A stretch of DNA of 5,536 bases from an uncultured Planctomycetaceae bacterium (GCA_945957305.1 CAMFLN010000285.1:1-5536); one strand, 5' to 3'; positions 1 through 5,536 are shown, counted from the stretch's first letter. A program made the numbers and translations. Notes: generated by a model from the letters alone, not told the origin.

Positions 1-801
1 GTTGCGGAGCGCACCCGGCAACTGCAGACCTCACTGGAGCAGTTGCGGCACAGCGAACGGCTGGCCGCGGTCGGGACGCTTGCGGCTGGCATCGCCCACG
101 AAATTAACAACCCTGTGGGCATCATTTTGTTGTCGGCCGAGCGGGCCTTGATCAATCAAGCAAGCGAGAAACCAGAGCTGCAGACGCAGCAACTGTTGCA
201 AGAAATTGTTTCCAACGCGCGCCGCTGCGGACGCATCATCAAGAACGTGCTGCGCTTTGCCAGGCAGGAACCCGGCGACCGGTGGCCCAGCGATGTCAAC
301 GCCATTCTCAACCTGGCATTCGAGTTTACACAGGCATACGTCGAGCGCTGGGGTGCGAAGATCGATGGCCGGCTGAAGCCTGCGTTGCCCCGGGTGTTAG
401 GCAATCCGGTCGAGCTGGAACAAGTGTTCGTGAACTTGATTTGCAACGGCGTTGAGTCCGCGGCTAACAACCCCGAGCTGGTTGTCACCAGCGACCTGCA
501 GGACGGTCTCGTGACGATCGCCGTATGCGACAACGGGCGCGGCATTCCGCATGCTGACCGCAGCCGGGTTTTCGACCCCTTCTATACCACACGCCAATCA
601 GAAGGGGGAACAGGCTTGGGGCTCAGCGTCGCGTATCGAATTGTCACCGACCATGGGGGCACCATTCGCGTCGAAGACGCGCCCCAGGGCGGCACCATGA
701 TGCTGGTCGAATTGCCCGCCTACGAAGAAGTCGGCACGGGGCTCACACCCGCCGTCAGTCGGCCGCACGCCGACCATCGCCGTGTATCTCGCACCGGTTG
801 A
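1..801 (+). CDS. Sensor histidine kinase, C-terminal part (5' end outside window)
   Basis: This is the catalytic part of a membrane or cytosolic sensor kinase that autophosphorylates on His and passes the phosphate to a response regulator not present here. The frame is open from base 1, so the N-terminal sensor lies outside the window. In the 266 visible residues, 1-24 form a charged linker helix (VAERTRQLQ...), typical of the segment joining a PAS or membrane sensor to the kinase core. The H-box phosphoacceptor is His33 in AGIAHEINNP. The N-box is around 139-153 (ELEQVFVNLICNG, Asn145 and Asn149). The G1 box is DNGRG at 177-181, the F-box is FDPFY at 191-195, and the G2 box is GGTGLGL at 202-208. 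AHEINNP with this N-box resembles the NtrB/AtoS-like kinases. The domain ends near LVELPA (240); the last 26 residues are a poorly conserved Arg-rich tail. The gene converges on the hydrolase with a 19-bp gap. Family assignment is secure; the signal sensed cannot be deduced. Confidence 0.96.
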   Translation, partial: VAERTRQLQTSLEQLRHSERLAAVGTLAAGIAHEINNPVGIILLSAERALINQASEKPELQTQQLLQEIVSNARRCGRIIKNVLRFARQEPGDRWPSDVNAILNLAFEFTQAYVERWGAKIDGRLKPALPRVLGNPVELEQVFVNLICNGVESAANNPELVVTSDLQDGLVTIAVCDNGRGIPHADRSRVFDPFYTTRQSEGGTGLGLSVAYRIVTDHGGTIRVEDAPQGGTMMLVELPAYEEVGTGLTPAVSRPHADHRRVSRTG

Positions 802-820
802 CGATAGCCGTCTACTATCA

Positions 821-1783
821 CTATGGGCGCAAGGTTTTCACAAAGAATTCGTCGACGGCCGCCCGCGCCTCGGCAACTCTTTGCAGCGAATGAGGACAAT
901 GTCCCACGCCGGCTAGCCGGAGATACGTCACATCTTTGTTTCCGGCCTGGGCCAGCGCCGTGACGAATTCGTCGGCAGTGCGAATATCGACCTGCTCATC
1001 ATTCACTCCGTAGACCAACAGGAGCGGGGGTAGCTTGTCGACAACATGGTAGGTAGGCGACGCTGCGCGATAGGTCGCCAAAAGACTCTCCGCTGGCGGC
1101 CCATTCAAGAACTTGTCAATCACCACGCGCAACTGGTTTTGCTGGTGTTGTCGAGCGAGGTCCAGGGGACCACTATCGCTGGCGATCGCCTGCACTGCAA
1201 AAGATGGCCGGGAATCGTTGCTGTCAGCACCTGTTGGCGCGGTTTCCGTCATGCCCACTAGCAATGCCAGATGGCCTCCGGCGGAATTGCCGTAAAGCCC
1301 CATGCGGTTAGGGTCGATGTGAAATTGCCGGGCCTGAGCGCGCAAGAAACGCACTGCCTCGCGACAATCGTCCAGTGCAGCCGGATAGGGCGCATCGCCC
1401 GCGAGACGGTAATTGACAGTCGCCGCCACGAAGCCGAGTTTGGCAAAATCGACAATATTGCCGGGAACACCTTGTTCGTTTGACGTGAAACTTGATTTGT
1501 CCCCCTCGATCCAACCACCGCCGTGAATAACGACAATCGCCGGCCTGGCGTCCGAAAAACCGTGGGGAATGGCCAGATCTAGCCGGCACTTCTCGACGCT
1601 GGGCATGCGGTAGGAAATGTCGCGAGTGACAACGATCTCAGGGGCATCGGACGTGGTCGCAAGTTGTCCCAGAAGCGGTGTGACGTGCAGCAGCAGTGGC
1701 AATGAGCACGCCAGCAAAGTCTGTCGCCAGGCAGATGACCTGTGGCTCGTACGGACCTTGATGAATGGCTGCAGGTCAAGCAT
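821..1783 (-). CDS. Exported alpha/beta hydrolase (BD-FAE / esterase-lipase type)
   Basis: This is a predicted serine hydrolase of 320 residues, probably exported to the periplasm and acting on esters such as acylated sugars; the substrate is not determinable. A basic N-terminal region (residues 8-20) and a hydrophobic core (TLLACSLPLLLHVTPLLG, about 22-39) look like a Sec signal peptide. The mature part shows the oxyanion motif HGGGW (87-91), the nucleophile elbow GNSAGG (165-170, Ser167), a probable acid Asp262 in GVNDEQV, and His295 in AGVGHCPH. All three triad residues are therefore present. I chose the ATG at 1783; it overlaps the rpiB stop by 8 bases (ATGCTTGA), suggesting translational coupling. 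A TTG at 1804 would add seven residues (MQPWKNE) with no better ribosome site. The Cys in LLAC follows the charged region too closely to be a lipobox. Stop codon is TAG. Confidence 0.92.
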   Translation of the reverse strand: MLDLQPFIKVRTSHRSSAWRQTLLACSLPLLLHVTPLLGQLATTSDAPEIVVTRDISYRMPSVEKCRLDLAIPHGFSDARPAIVVIHGGGWIEGDKSSFTSNEQGVPGNIVDFAKLGFVAATVNYRLAGDAPYPAALDDCREAVRFLRAQARQFHIDPNRMGLYGNSAGGHLALLVGMTETAPTGADSNDSRPSFAVQAIASDSGPLDLARQHQQNQLRVVIDKFLNGPPAESLLATYRAASPTYHVVDKLPPLLLVYGVNDEQVDIRTADEFVTALAQAGNKDVTYLRLAGVGHCPHSLQRVAEARAAVDEFFVKTLRP

Positions 1784-2228
1784 CTCGTTTTTCCACGGCT
1801 GCAACCTTGTCGAGACGCCGCTGATGACGCTCGGCGCCGGTGAACTGCGCGGCCAGGAACGTCTTGACGAATTCTTCGGCGAGGAGGGGGCCGATGACGC
1901 GTCCGCCCAGGCAGAGAATGTTCATGTTGTCGTCTTCAACGCCCTGGTGAGCAGAGAATCCGTCATGGATCAAAGCTGCCCGGACGCCGGGGACCTTGTT
2001 GGCGGCAATCGAGGCACCCACGCCGCTGCCGCAAACAGCGATGCCGCGTTCGACCTGCCCCGTGGCGACGGCGCGTGCCAGCGGTATTACGAAATCCGGG
2101 TAATCATCCGTGGCGTGCAGTTCGTGAGCGCCGAAGTCCGTAATCTGATGTCCCGCCTGGCGCAACATCGCAGCCAGCTGCTGTTTGAGCTCAAATCCGC
2201 CGTGGTCTGCCGCAAGTCCGATATGCAT
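1776..2228 (-). CDS. rpiB: Ribose-5-phosphate isomerase B (RpiB/LacA/LacB family)
   Basis: The product interconverts ribose 5-phosphate and ribulose 5-phosphate in the non-oxidative pentose phosphate pathway, in the cytosol. It is 150 residues from the start chosen, the usual family length. It begins with the canonical first strand and substrate loop MHIGLAADHGGF (Asp8, His9) and has DDYPDF at 41-46. The catalytic-loop motif is CGSGVGASIAANK, with Cys66 in the position of the E. coli RpiB catalytic Cys. Next come the HD-SAHQG-DDNMN segment (88-103), LCLGGRVIG (105-113) and the terminal GAERHQRRLDKVAAVEKR helix. An upstream in-frame ATG at 2264 would add 12 residues (MTLFDVVRGFPS) absent from the usual family start. 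Neither start has a clear Shine-Dalgarno, so the N-terminus is uncertain. The gene is first in a probable two-gene unit with the hydrolase, whose start it overlaps. The catalytic Cys favours RpiB over the mycobacterial Glu-type enzymes. Confidence 0.95.
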   Translation of the reverse strand: MHIGLAADHGGFELKQQLAAMLRQAGHQITDFGAHELHATDDYPDFVIPLARAVATGQVERGIAVCGSGVGASIAANKVPGVRAALIHDGFSAHQGVEDDNMNILCLGGRVIGPLLAEEFVKTFLAAQFTGAERHQRRLDKVAAVEKRDA

Positions 2229-2273
2229 CGAAGGGAATCCGCGTACGACATCGAAGAGCGTCATAATTTTAGA

Positions 2274-2288
2274 CTCGGTCCGACCGAG
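2274..2288. repeat. Perfect odd palindrome CTCGGTC-C-GACCGAG upstream of rpiB
   Basis: Two 7-base arms are separated by one central base. The palindrome lies 10-24 bases before the upstream rpiB start (ATG 2264), or 46-60 bases before the canonical start. This position fits an operator or a 5'-leader hairpin. No regulator family is recognised. It shares the core GTCCGAC with the dyad at 2313-2323. Confidence 0.5.
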
Positions 2289-2299
2289 GACGCGCTCCC

Positions 2300-2305
2300 A
2301 TTAGA
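2300..2305 (-). promoter_or_regulatory. Possible -10 element for rpiB
   Basis: On the minus strand this reads TCTAAT, five of six matches to TATAAT. It would place a transcript start near 2293, about 65 bases before the canonical rpiB start. No convincing -35 hexamer sits at 16-18 bases: the best upstream hexamer, TTGTCG, is only 12 bases away and lies inside the 2313-2323 palindrome. This is a weak prediction. Confidence 0.2.
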
Positions 2306-2312
2306 TTACGGG

Positions 2313-2323
2313 TTGTCCGACAA
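2313..2323. repeat. Second odd palindrome TTGTC-C-GACAA upstream of rpiB
   Basis: Two 5-base arms flank one central base. The central heptamer GTCCGAC is identical to that of the palindrome at 2274-2288, and the two centres are 37 bases apart. It sits just upstream of the -10-like hexamer for rpiB, where a repressor or activator could act. No regulator is assigned. Confidence 0.4.
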
Positions 2324-2385
2324 GGCGGGAAGACAGGGCACGCGCTTCTTTCAGCCACATTTGGTGCGAACCTGTTTTCATTGGA

Positions 2386-2414
2386 TTTACACGCCGCCGC
2401 GCCGCACCTACACT
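2386..2414 (+). promoter_or_regulatory. Candidate sigma70-type promoter for the WXG100-FtsK cassette
   Basis: The hexamer TTTACA (2386-2391, 5/6 to TTGACA) is followed after exactly 17 bases by TACACT (2409-2414, 4/6 to TATAAT), then an AT-rich stretch. Transcription would start near 2421, leaving a 5' leader of about 210 bases before the first gene at 2633. The match could be chance; planctomycete promoters are poorly defined. Confidence 0.3.
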
Positions 2415-2621
2415 TTATTAATAGGTGTCGGGCTGGGAACAAACCCGCCACCGAGACCGCTCAGGAGGTAGCGCCCTGGTCCGCGTCTGTATTGCGTATA
2501 AGGGCCTGGAGCAGTAGAGGCATTTCCGGCGAAGCGCTGACTGGCTTCCCTGCGCGACTGCGCATGAGACGGAATCCTCTGGCTTGGTTCCGCGCCCATG
2601 ACTTCTGCATCAATCGGTTGT

Positions 2622-2626
2622 GAGGA
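2622..2626 (+). promoter_or_regulatory. Shine-Dalgarno site of the WXG100-like gene
   Basis: GAGGA lies six bases before the ATG at 2633. It fixes that start and is the only strong ribosome site in the window, consistent with 2633 being the first gene of the cassette; the following genes have weak sites. Confidence 0.7.
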
Positions 2627-2632
2627 TGCGCC

Positions 2633-2905
2633 ATGTCACAAGTGATTGTCGATCCTGAACAGCTCCGCCGTTTTGCGCAGAGCTTGAAGCGCTTCAATAG
2701 CGAGCTGCAATCGCAGCTGCAGTCATTGCATGGCCAGATGAAGAACCTCAGTCAGACCTGGCGTGATAAAGAACAGCAAAAATTCAACGATGAATTTGAC
2801 CAAACCCTGCTGGCGGTCGCCAAGTTTGTAGAAGCCGTTGATGAGCACGTGCCGTTCTTGCTGCGCAAGGCGGACCGGGCGGAAGAATACCTCAGGCAAC
2901 GTTGA
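2633..2905 (+). CDS. WXG100-like (Esx-like) small helical protein
   Basis: This 90-residue, all-helical protein has the size and layout of WXG100 (ESAT-6/EsxA-like) proteins, which form helical hairpins and are substrates or structural parts of type VII secretion. Helix 1 runs about 7-40 (DPEQLRRFAQSLKRF...), the turn carries TWRDKEQQKF (Trp43), and helix 2 runs about 48-88. The classical W-x-G is W43-R-D45 here. No YxxxD/E export signal is seen at the C-terminus: Tyr86 is followed by LRQR at the end of the protein. The start is supported by GAGGA six bases upstream. The gene comes first in a same-strand series and ends 7 bases before the next gene. Presence beside an FtsK-type gene supports a type VII-like role; whether it is secreted is unknown. 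Confidence 0.85.
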   Translation: MSQVIVDPEQLRRFAQSLKRFNSELQSQLQSLHGQMKNLSQTWRDKEQQKFNDEFDQTLLAVAKFVEAVDEHVPFLLRKADRAEEYLRQR

Positions 2906-2912
2906 GTATTGC

Positions 2913-3572
2913 ATGCGATCGGGCGCTCATGTCAAGTCAGTCGCCGCGCTCGAGAACTTTCGGGCCGCGCTTGGACTGTTTGGCGACGAGGTCAGCCAAA
3001 CCTTGGCGGCATTGCAGGCCGAGATACAGGCTTTCGTCGATTGGCTCGAACACGATCAACTGAAGTTTTGGCGGGCCGAGATCCGGTCCCGCGAGGAGCG
3101 TGTCGCCGAAGCCAAGGCCGATTTGCATCGTTGTCTGTCGGCCACGATCGACCCGCAGCGAACGCCGTCCTGCCACGTCGAGAAAAAAGCTCTCGACCTT
3201 GCCAAAAAACGTCTGCAAGAGGCGGAGGACAAGTTGAAACTGGTGCGCCGCTGGATACCCCTTGTGCGACAGGCGGTGATGGAATACCGCATGAAGACTG
3301 AGCCGCTGCGCGGTGCGGCCGCAAGCGACGTCCCGGCCGCAGCAGCGCGGCTTCGATCAAGCATCGAACGCCTCGAGGAGTATCTGCGCATCGCTCCGCC
3401 GAGCGCAGCGGGCTCATTGACACCCGATCGGCTCTCAGAGAGCGCAGCACAGCCGGCAAGTCTGTCGGGGCAAGCCAGCGACGACGTTGAGGGCGGCAGG
3501 CAGGATCGCGCTGTGGCAGATACGGGCACCGTCGCGGGGGCGGTGCCGGATGAACACGGAACTACAGCATGA
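2913..3572 (+). CDS. Uncharacterised coiled-coil protein of the WXG100-FtsK cassette
   Basis: I do not recognise a named family for this 219-residue protein. Residues 1-30 form a helix (VAALENFRAALGLFGDEV). A long alpha-helical charged stretch runs about 31-133, with Trp44 and Trp53 (FVDWLEHDQLKFWRAEI) and coiled-coil-like heptads (REERVAEAKADLHR, KALDLAKKRLQEAEDKL), ending in VRRWIPLVRQAV near 111-122. A further helix at 141-158 includes RLRSSIERLEEYL. The last 58 residues (162-219) are Ala/Ser/Gly/Asp-rich and look disordered. There is no signal peptide or membrane helix, so it is probably cytosolic unless exported by the neighbouring machine. The ATG at 2913 is 7 bases after the WXG100 stop; an upstream in-frame ATG at 2838 lies inside that gene and is unlikely. 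Its stop overlaps the next start (ATGA). A scaffold, chaperone or large WXG-related partner are all possible. Confidence 0.85.
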   Translation: MRSGAHVKSVAALENFRAALGLFGDEVSQTLAALQAEIQAFVDWLEHDQLKFWRAEIRSREERVAEAKADLHRCLSATIDPQRTPSCHVEKKALDLAKKRLQEAEDKLKLVRRWIPLVRQAVMEYRMKTEPLRGAAASDVPAAAARLRSSIERLEEYLRIAPPSAAGSLTPDRLSESAAQPASLSGQASDDVEGGRQDRAVADTGTVAGAVPDEHGTTA

Positions 3573-3781
3573 TTTTCGACGATAACAAGGCGCGCCTGAG
3601 CCATGCTGCACGCAAGCTATGGTTGCACTGGGAGCAGACGCAAGCCGACTGGAATGACCAGGTGACGCGTGACTTCCAGCGAGATCATTTGGAGGATTTC
3701 AATCCCAAGGTGGTGGCGGCCGTCAAGGCGATCGAGCGCTTGGCCGAGATCTTCACGCGCGCCGAGCATGAATGTCGTTGA
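3569..3781 (+). CDS. Second small WXG100-like helical protein
   Basis: This 70-residue helical protein starts at the ATG of an ATGA overlap with the preceding stop, so it is probably translated by re-initiation. It has Trp18, Trp21 and Trp28; the stretch ADWNDQVTRDF places a W-x-D (W28, D30) at a helix boundary, followed by an amphipathic helix (PKVVAAVKAIERLAEIFTRAEH, about 46-67). The W-x-D plus downstream Phe resembles TWRDKEQQKF of the 90-aa protein, so I read it as a shortened WXG100-type partner, an inference from pattern only. It contains one Cys (69) and no signal peptide. The following 75 bases to the next gene carry no in-frame start. It is too short for confident family assignment, but position and coupling make it a real gene. 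Confidence 0.78.
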   Translation: MIFDDNKARLSHAARKLWLHWEQTQADWNDQVTRDFQRDHLEDFNPKVVAAVKAIERLAEIFTRAEHECR

Positions 3782-3856
3782 AAAATCGGCCGCAGACCTC
3801 TTGTCGAGGATACCAGTGGCAGGACCTTTGAACCTTTTCGCCAGCGTGTAAGCACA

Positions 3857-5536
3857 ATGCGCGTCGTCGAACGTGAAAAACGCGTGTTACAGGGATTGGT
3901 CGATCTGGTGGATCGGCGATCAACGGCGCAGCGCGCGGCTGCCACTGCCTATGCGGCCGGTACCGATGCCGCGAACACAGAGTTCGCCGCGGCCGAGTCC
4001 GCGATCACAGCTTCGTTTCATCGTGAAGCCAATGCTACGGCGCAGTCGGCACGCTCGGCGCGCGAGCAAGCGACGAAAGTGTGGCAAACTCAGTCCCGCG
4101 CCATCGAAGAAGAATGTCAAGATGCAGTGCAAAGATTGGCCAACGACATCAATCGTGCGGAACGAGGCGCGCACAAGGCAATCGATGAAGCACGTTGGCT
4201 GGCACGCACAGTTTATGAAGCCAGCCGCAAACGAATGGCCGAACAAGTCGCTGAACTTGAGCAACAGTTGCGCAGCCGGTTGCGGACGGCGCGGGCCATC
4301 GAAAATGACGCGGTCACATGGTTAGAGCGTCTGCGCCATCGCACAGTTCTCGACAGCACTGTGGCCCTCTCGCCCGAGAATGACCCAGAGGACGATCACG
4401 CCGAGCGACTGGCCAGGTCGCTCGACACGGCCAAAGTCGAACTGCAAGGATTGCGCGCCCTGCATCTGCCGGACGCTGTCGCGGGCATTAATGTCTTGTG
4501 GGTGTTCTTGCTGGTGGCGGTCTTATCAGCGGTCGCTGCGGGATGGTTCTCGGGGGGCAATACGCTAGTAACCGTTGCGGCGACCGTCGTGCTGACGATT
4601 GGTCTGGGCCTGCCCTTGAGCCTGTGGTTGCGCAAGCTGGCACAACGGCAAACGGCCTCTCGCTTTCGGCCCCTGGTAGGCGCCGTGCGCCAGGCGGAAA
4701 CGTCGGCTCAACTCTACTTGGACAAGTCGGCGGCCGCCTATAAACGCAAGCGGAAGGAGATCCGCCGACAACGCGATGCAGAGGATGCCCGGGCCACGGA
4801 ACAACACGCGCCCATGCTGGCCTTGTGCAAACGCCGTCGTGACGTGGACTTGCCGAAGTTGACCGCCGATGCCGATCAGCGACTGCTCGATCTGCAGCGA
4901 CGGTATGATTTGCAACTAGCACAGCTACACGAGCAGGAACAACAGTTAAAGGCCGAGGCTCGACAGCGCTTTGATCAGCAGCTAGTCGAAGCTCAAGCCA
5001 TGAAGGAGCGCAAGCTGGCATCGGTCCAGGCGGACTTCGACCGGGCGCGGACCGCGGCAGAGATTGCCTGGCAGACCGAGTTGGCGGCGATACAACTCGA
5101 ATTGGCCGGCATCAATCGTGAAGTCGAGGAATGCTGTCCCCCTTGGTCGGTCGTCACCTCGGGCCAGTGGCAGCCACCAGCGGACGTTCCCCAAGGCATT
5201 CGCTTCGGCGAACTCATGCTGGATCTACGATCTCGGGCCGAAAGCTTCATCGGCGCAGATCCACGGGCCGCTCAGGGGCTGGTTTTCGCGCTCCCTGCGC
5301 TGCTGGATTTTCCCGGTGGCAGCTCGATCTATGTCAAAACCCAGGGCGAGGGGCGGCAGCGCGCGATCGAGCTGTTTCAGGTCGTCTTGATGCGCTTGCT
5401 CACGGCTGTGCCGCCGGGCAAAGTACGGCTGACGGTCGTCGACCCCGTCGGACTCGGTCAGAATTTCGCATCGTTCATGCACCTGGCGGACCATGATGAG
5501 GCCTTGGTCAGTCATCGCATCTGGACGGAGCCGGTG
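3857..5536 (+). CDS. Membrane-anchored coiled-coil FtsK/SpoIIIE-type protein, N-terminal 560 residues (3' end outside window)
   Basis: The frame runs open from ATG 3857 to the last base. Residues 1-205 are Ala/Glu/Arg-rich and mostly coiled coil. Two hydrophobic helices follow (about 212-231, NVLWVFLLVAV..., and 236-258, TLVTVAATVVL...), a membrane hairpin that should leave both coiled coils on the cytosolic side. Residues 265-425 form a second charged coiled coil. CCPPW (426-430) and a Trp-rich linker lead to FGELMLDL (450-457), LPALLDFPGGSSIYV (479-493) and VVDPVGLGQNFASFMHLA (527-544). I recall this last block as typical of FtsK/SpoIIIE-domain proteins just before the nucleotide-binding core; Walker motifs would lie beyond 5536. 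No ATG, GTG or TTG exists between the previous stop and 3857, which fixes the start; the ribosome site is weak. It probably powers a type VII-like translocator with the upstream small proteins. The FtsK assignment rests on recall, not on visible Walker motifs. Confidence 0.85.
   Translation, partial: MRVVEREKRVLQGLVDLVDRRSTAQRAAATAYAAGTDAANTEFAAAESAITASFHREANATAQSARSAREQATKVWQTQSRAIEEECQDAVQRLANDINRAERGAHKAIDEARWLARTVYEASRKRMAEQVAELEQQLRSRLRTARAIENDAVTWLERLRHRTVLDSTVALSPENDPEDDHAERLARSLDTAKVELQGLRALHLPDAVAGINVLWVFLLVAVLSAVAAGWFSGGNTLVTVAATVVLTIGLGLPLSLWLRKLAQRQTASRFRPLVGAVRQAETSAQLYLDKSAAAYKRKRKEIRRQRDAEDARATEQHAPMLALCKRRRDVDLPKLTADADQRLLDLQRRYDLQLAQLHEQEQQLKAEARQRFDQQLVEAQAMKERKLASVQADFDRARTAAEIAWQTELAAIQLELAGINREVEECCPPWSVVTSGQWQPPADVPQGIRFGELMLDLRSRAESFIGADPRAAQGLVFALPALLDFPGGSSIYVKTQGEGRQRAIELFQVVLMRLLTAVPPGKVRLTVVDPVGLGQNFASFMHLADHDEALVSHRIWTEPV

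Larger units (their letters stand above)
2265..2632. other. Divergent intergenic region between rpiB and the WXG100-FtsK cassette
   Basis: About 370 bases without a convincing gene. The open frames crossing it are short, have no recognisable protein motifs and no ribosome sites. It must hold the promoters for both directions. Visible elements are two odd palindromes near rpiB, a minus-strand -10-like hexamer, a plus-strand promoter candidate, an AT-rich patch with imperfect dyad CACCTA (2405-2410) / TAGGTG (2422-2427), and a small GC-rich hairpin TGCGC-GACT-GCGCA (2551-2564) about 70 bases before the next gene. No rho-independent terminator or known riboswitch was recognised. Confidence 0.7.

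Noticed and set aside
803..819. Weak dyad GATAG...CTATC between the convergent kinase and hydrolase genes as a terminator
   Set aside because: The stem is only 5 AT-rich base pairs with a 7-base loop and no T tract on either side.
1697..1730. Lipobox-like LLAC near the hydrolase N-terminus
   Set aside because: The Cys comes at the start of the hydrophobic core, right after charged residues, so a lipoprotein signal does not fit; a Sec signal peptide is more likely.
1617..2471. Long plus-strand open frame (284 codons) opposite the hydrolase start and rpiB
   Set aside because: It runs antisense to two genes with clear family motifs, has no recognisable domain and ends in the intergenic region. 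It is a GC-rich shadow frame.
2381..2623. Small plus-strand open frame in the intergenic region
   Set aside because: It has no ribosome site and no domain-like sequence, and it contains the promoter candidate and dyad elements.
3056..3604. Minus-strand open frame of 182 codons opposite the 219-aa gene
   Set aside because: No protein motif or ribosome site is seen, and the plus-strand gene is supported by operon-like spacing and the ATGA overlap.
3873..4325. Plus-strand frame of 150 codons starting MKNACYRDW
   Set aside because: It is out of frame with the large gene starting at 3857 and has Arg/Ser/Met-biased nonsense composition.
4488..5021. Minus-strand open frame of 177 codons opposite the FtsK-type gene
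   Set aside because: The product is Arg/Pro-rich with no domain. The plus-strand frame is open for 560 codons with membrane helices and coiled coils.
1..5536. tRNA, rRNA, CRISPR arrays, insertion sequences, attachment sites
   Set aside because: I looked for these on both strands by eye; no repeat-spacer pattern, transposase motif, cloverleaf or rRNA segment was recognised.

Overview
The window is GC-rich (roughly 60% by eye) bacterial chromosome. The style of the rpiB product, the signal-peptide BD-FAE type esterase, the weak or absent Shine-Dalgarno sites on most genes, and above all a cassette of WXG100-like small proteins beside a coiled-coil FtsK/SpoIIIE protein suggest a planctomycete, perhaps Pirellulales-like. 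This is an inference from protein style; no rRNA or other marker is present.

Layout. Positions 1-801 (+) hold the 3' part of a sensor histidine kinase: its linker helix, the HisKA phosphoacceptor and the whole ATPase domain. It converges, with a 19-bp gap, on a two-gene minus-strand unit. That unit is rpiB (ribose-5-phosphate isomerase B, start at 2228 or 2264, stop at 1776) followed by an exported alpha/beta hydrolase (about 1783 down to 821), whose start overlaps the end of rpiB. A divergent intergenic region of about 370 bp (2265-2632) follows. It carries two odd-centred palindromes sharing the core GTCCGAC, a candidate plus-strand sigma70-type promoter, and the only good ribosome binding site in the window.

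Positions 2633-5536 (+) are the most interesting part. Four genes are packed in one direction: a 90-aa WXG100-like protein, a 219-aa helical/coiled-coil protein, a 70-aa second WXG100-like helical protein (start overlapping the previous stop as ATGA), and a large protein open from 3857 to the window edge (at least 560 codons). The large protein has a long coiled coil, a two-helix membrane hairpin, a second long coiled coil, and then the beginning of what I read as the FtsK/SpoIIIE module. Its nucleotide-binding motifs would lie beyond the window.

How they fit together. WXG100 proteins beside a membrane-anchored FtsK/SpoIIIE ATPase are the minimal signature of type VII (ESX/Ess-like) secretion. 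Here the partners are unusual: W-x-D replaces W-x-G in both small proteins, and coiled coils flank the membrane hairpin where EssC would have FHA domains. I infer a type VII-like export or envelope machine that differs from the classical ones. The histidine kinase and the rpiB-esterase pair look like ordinary, unrelated neighbours.
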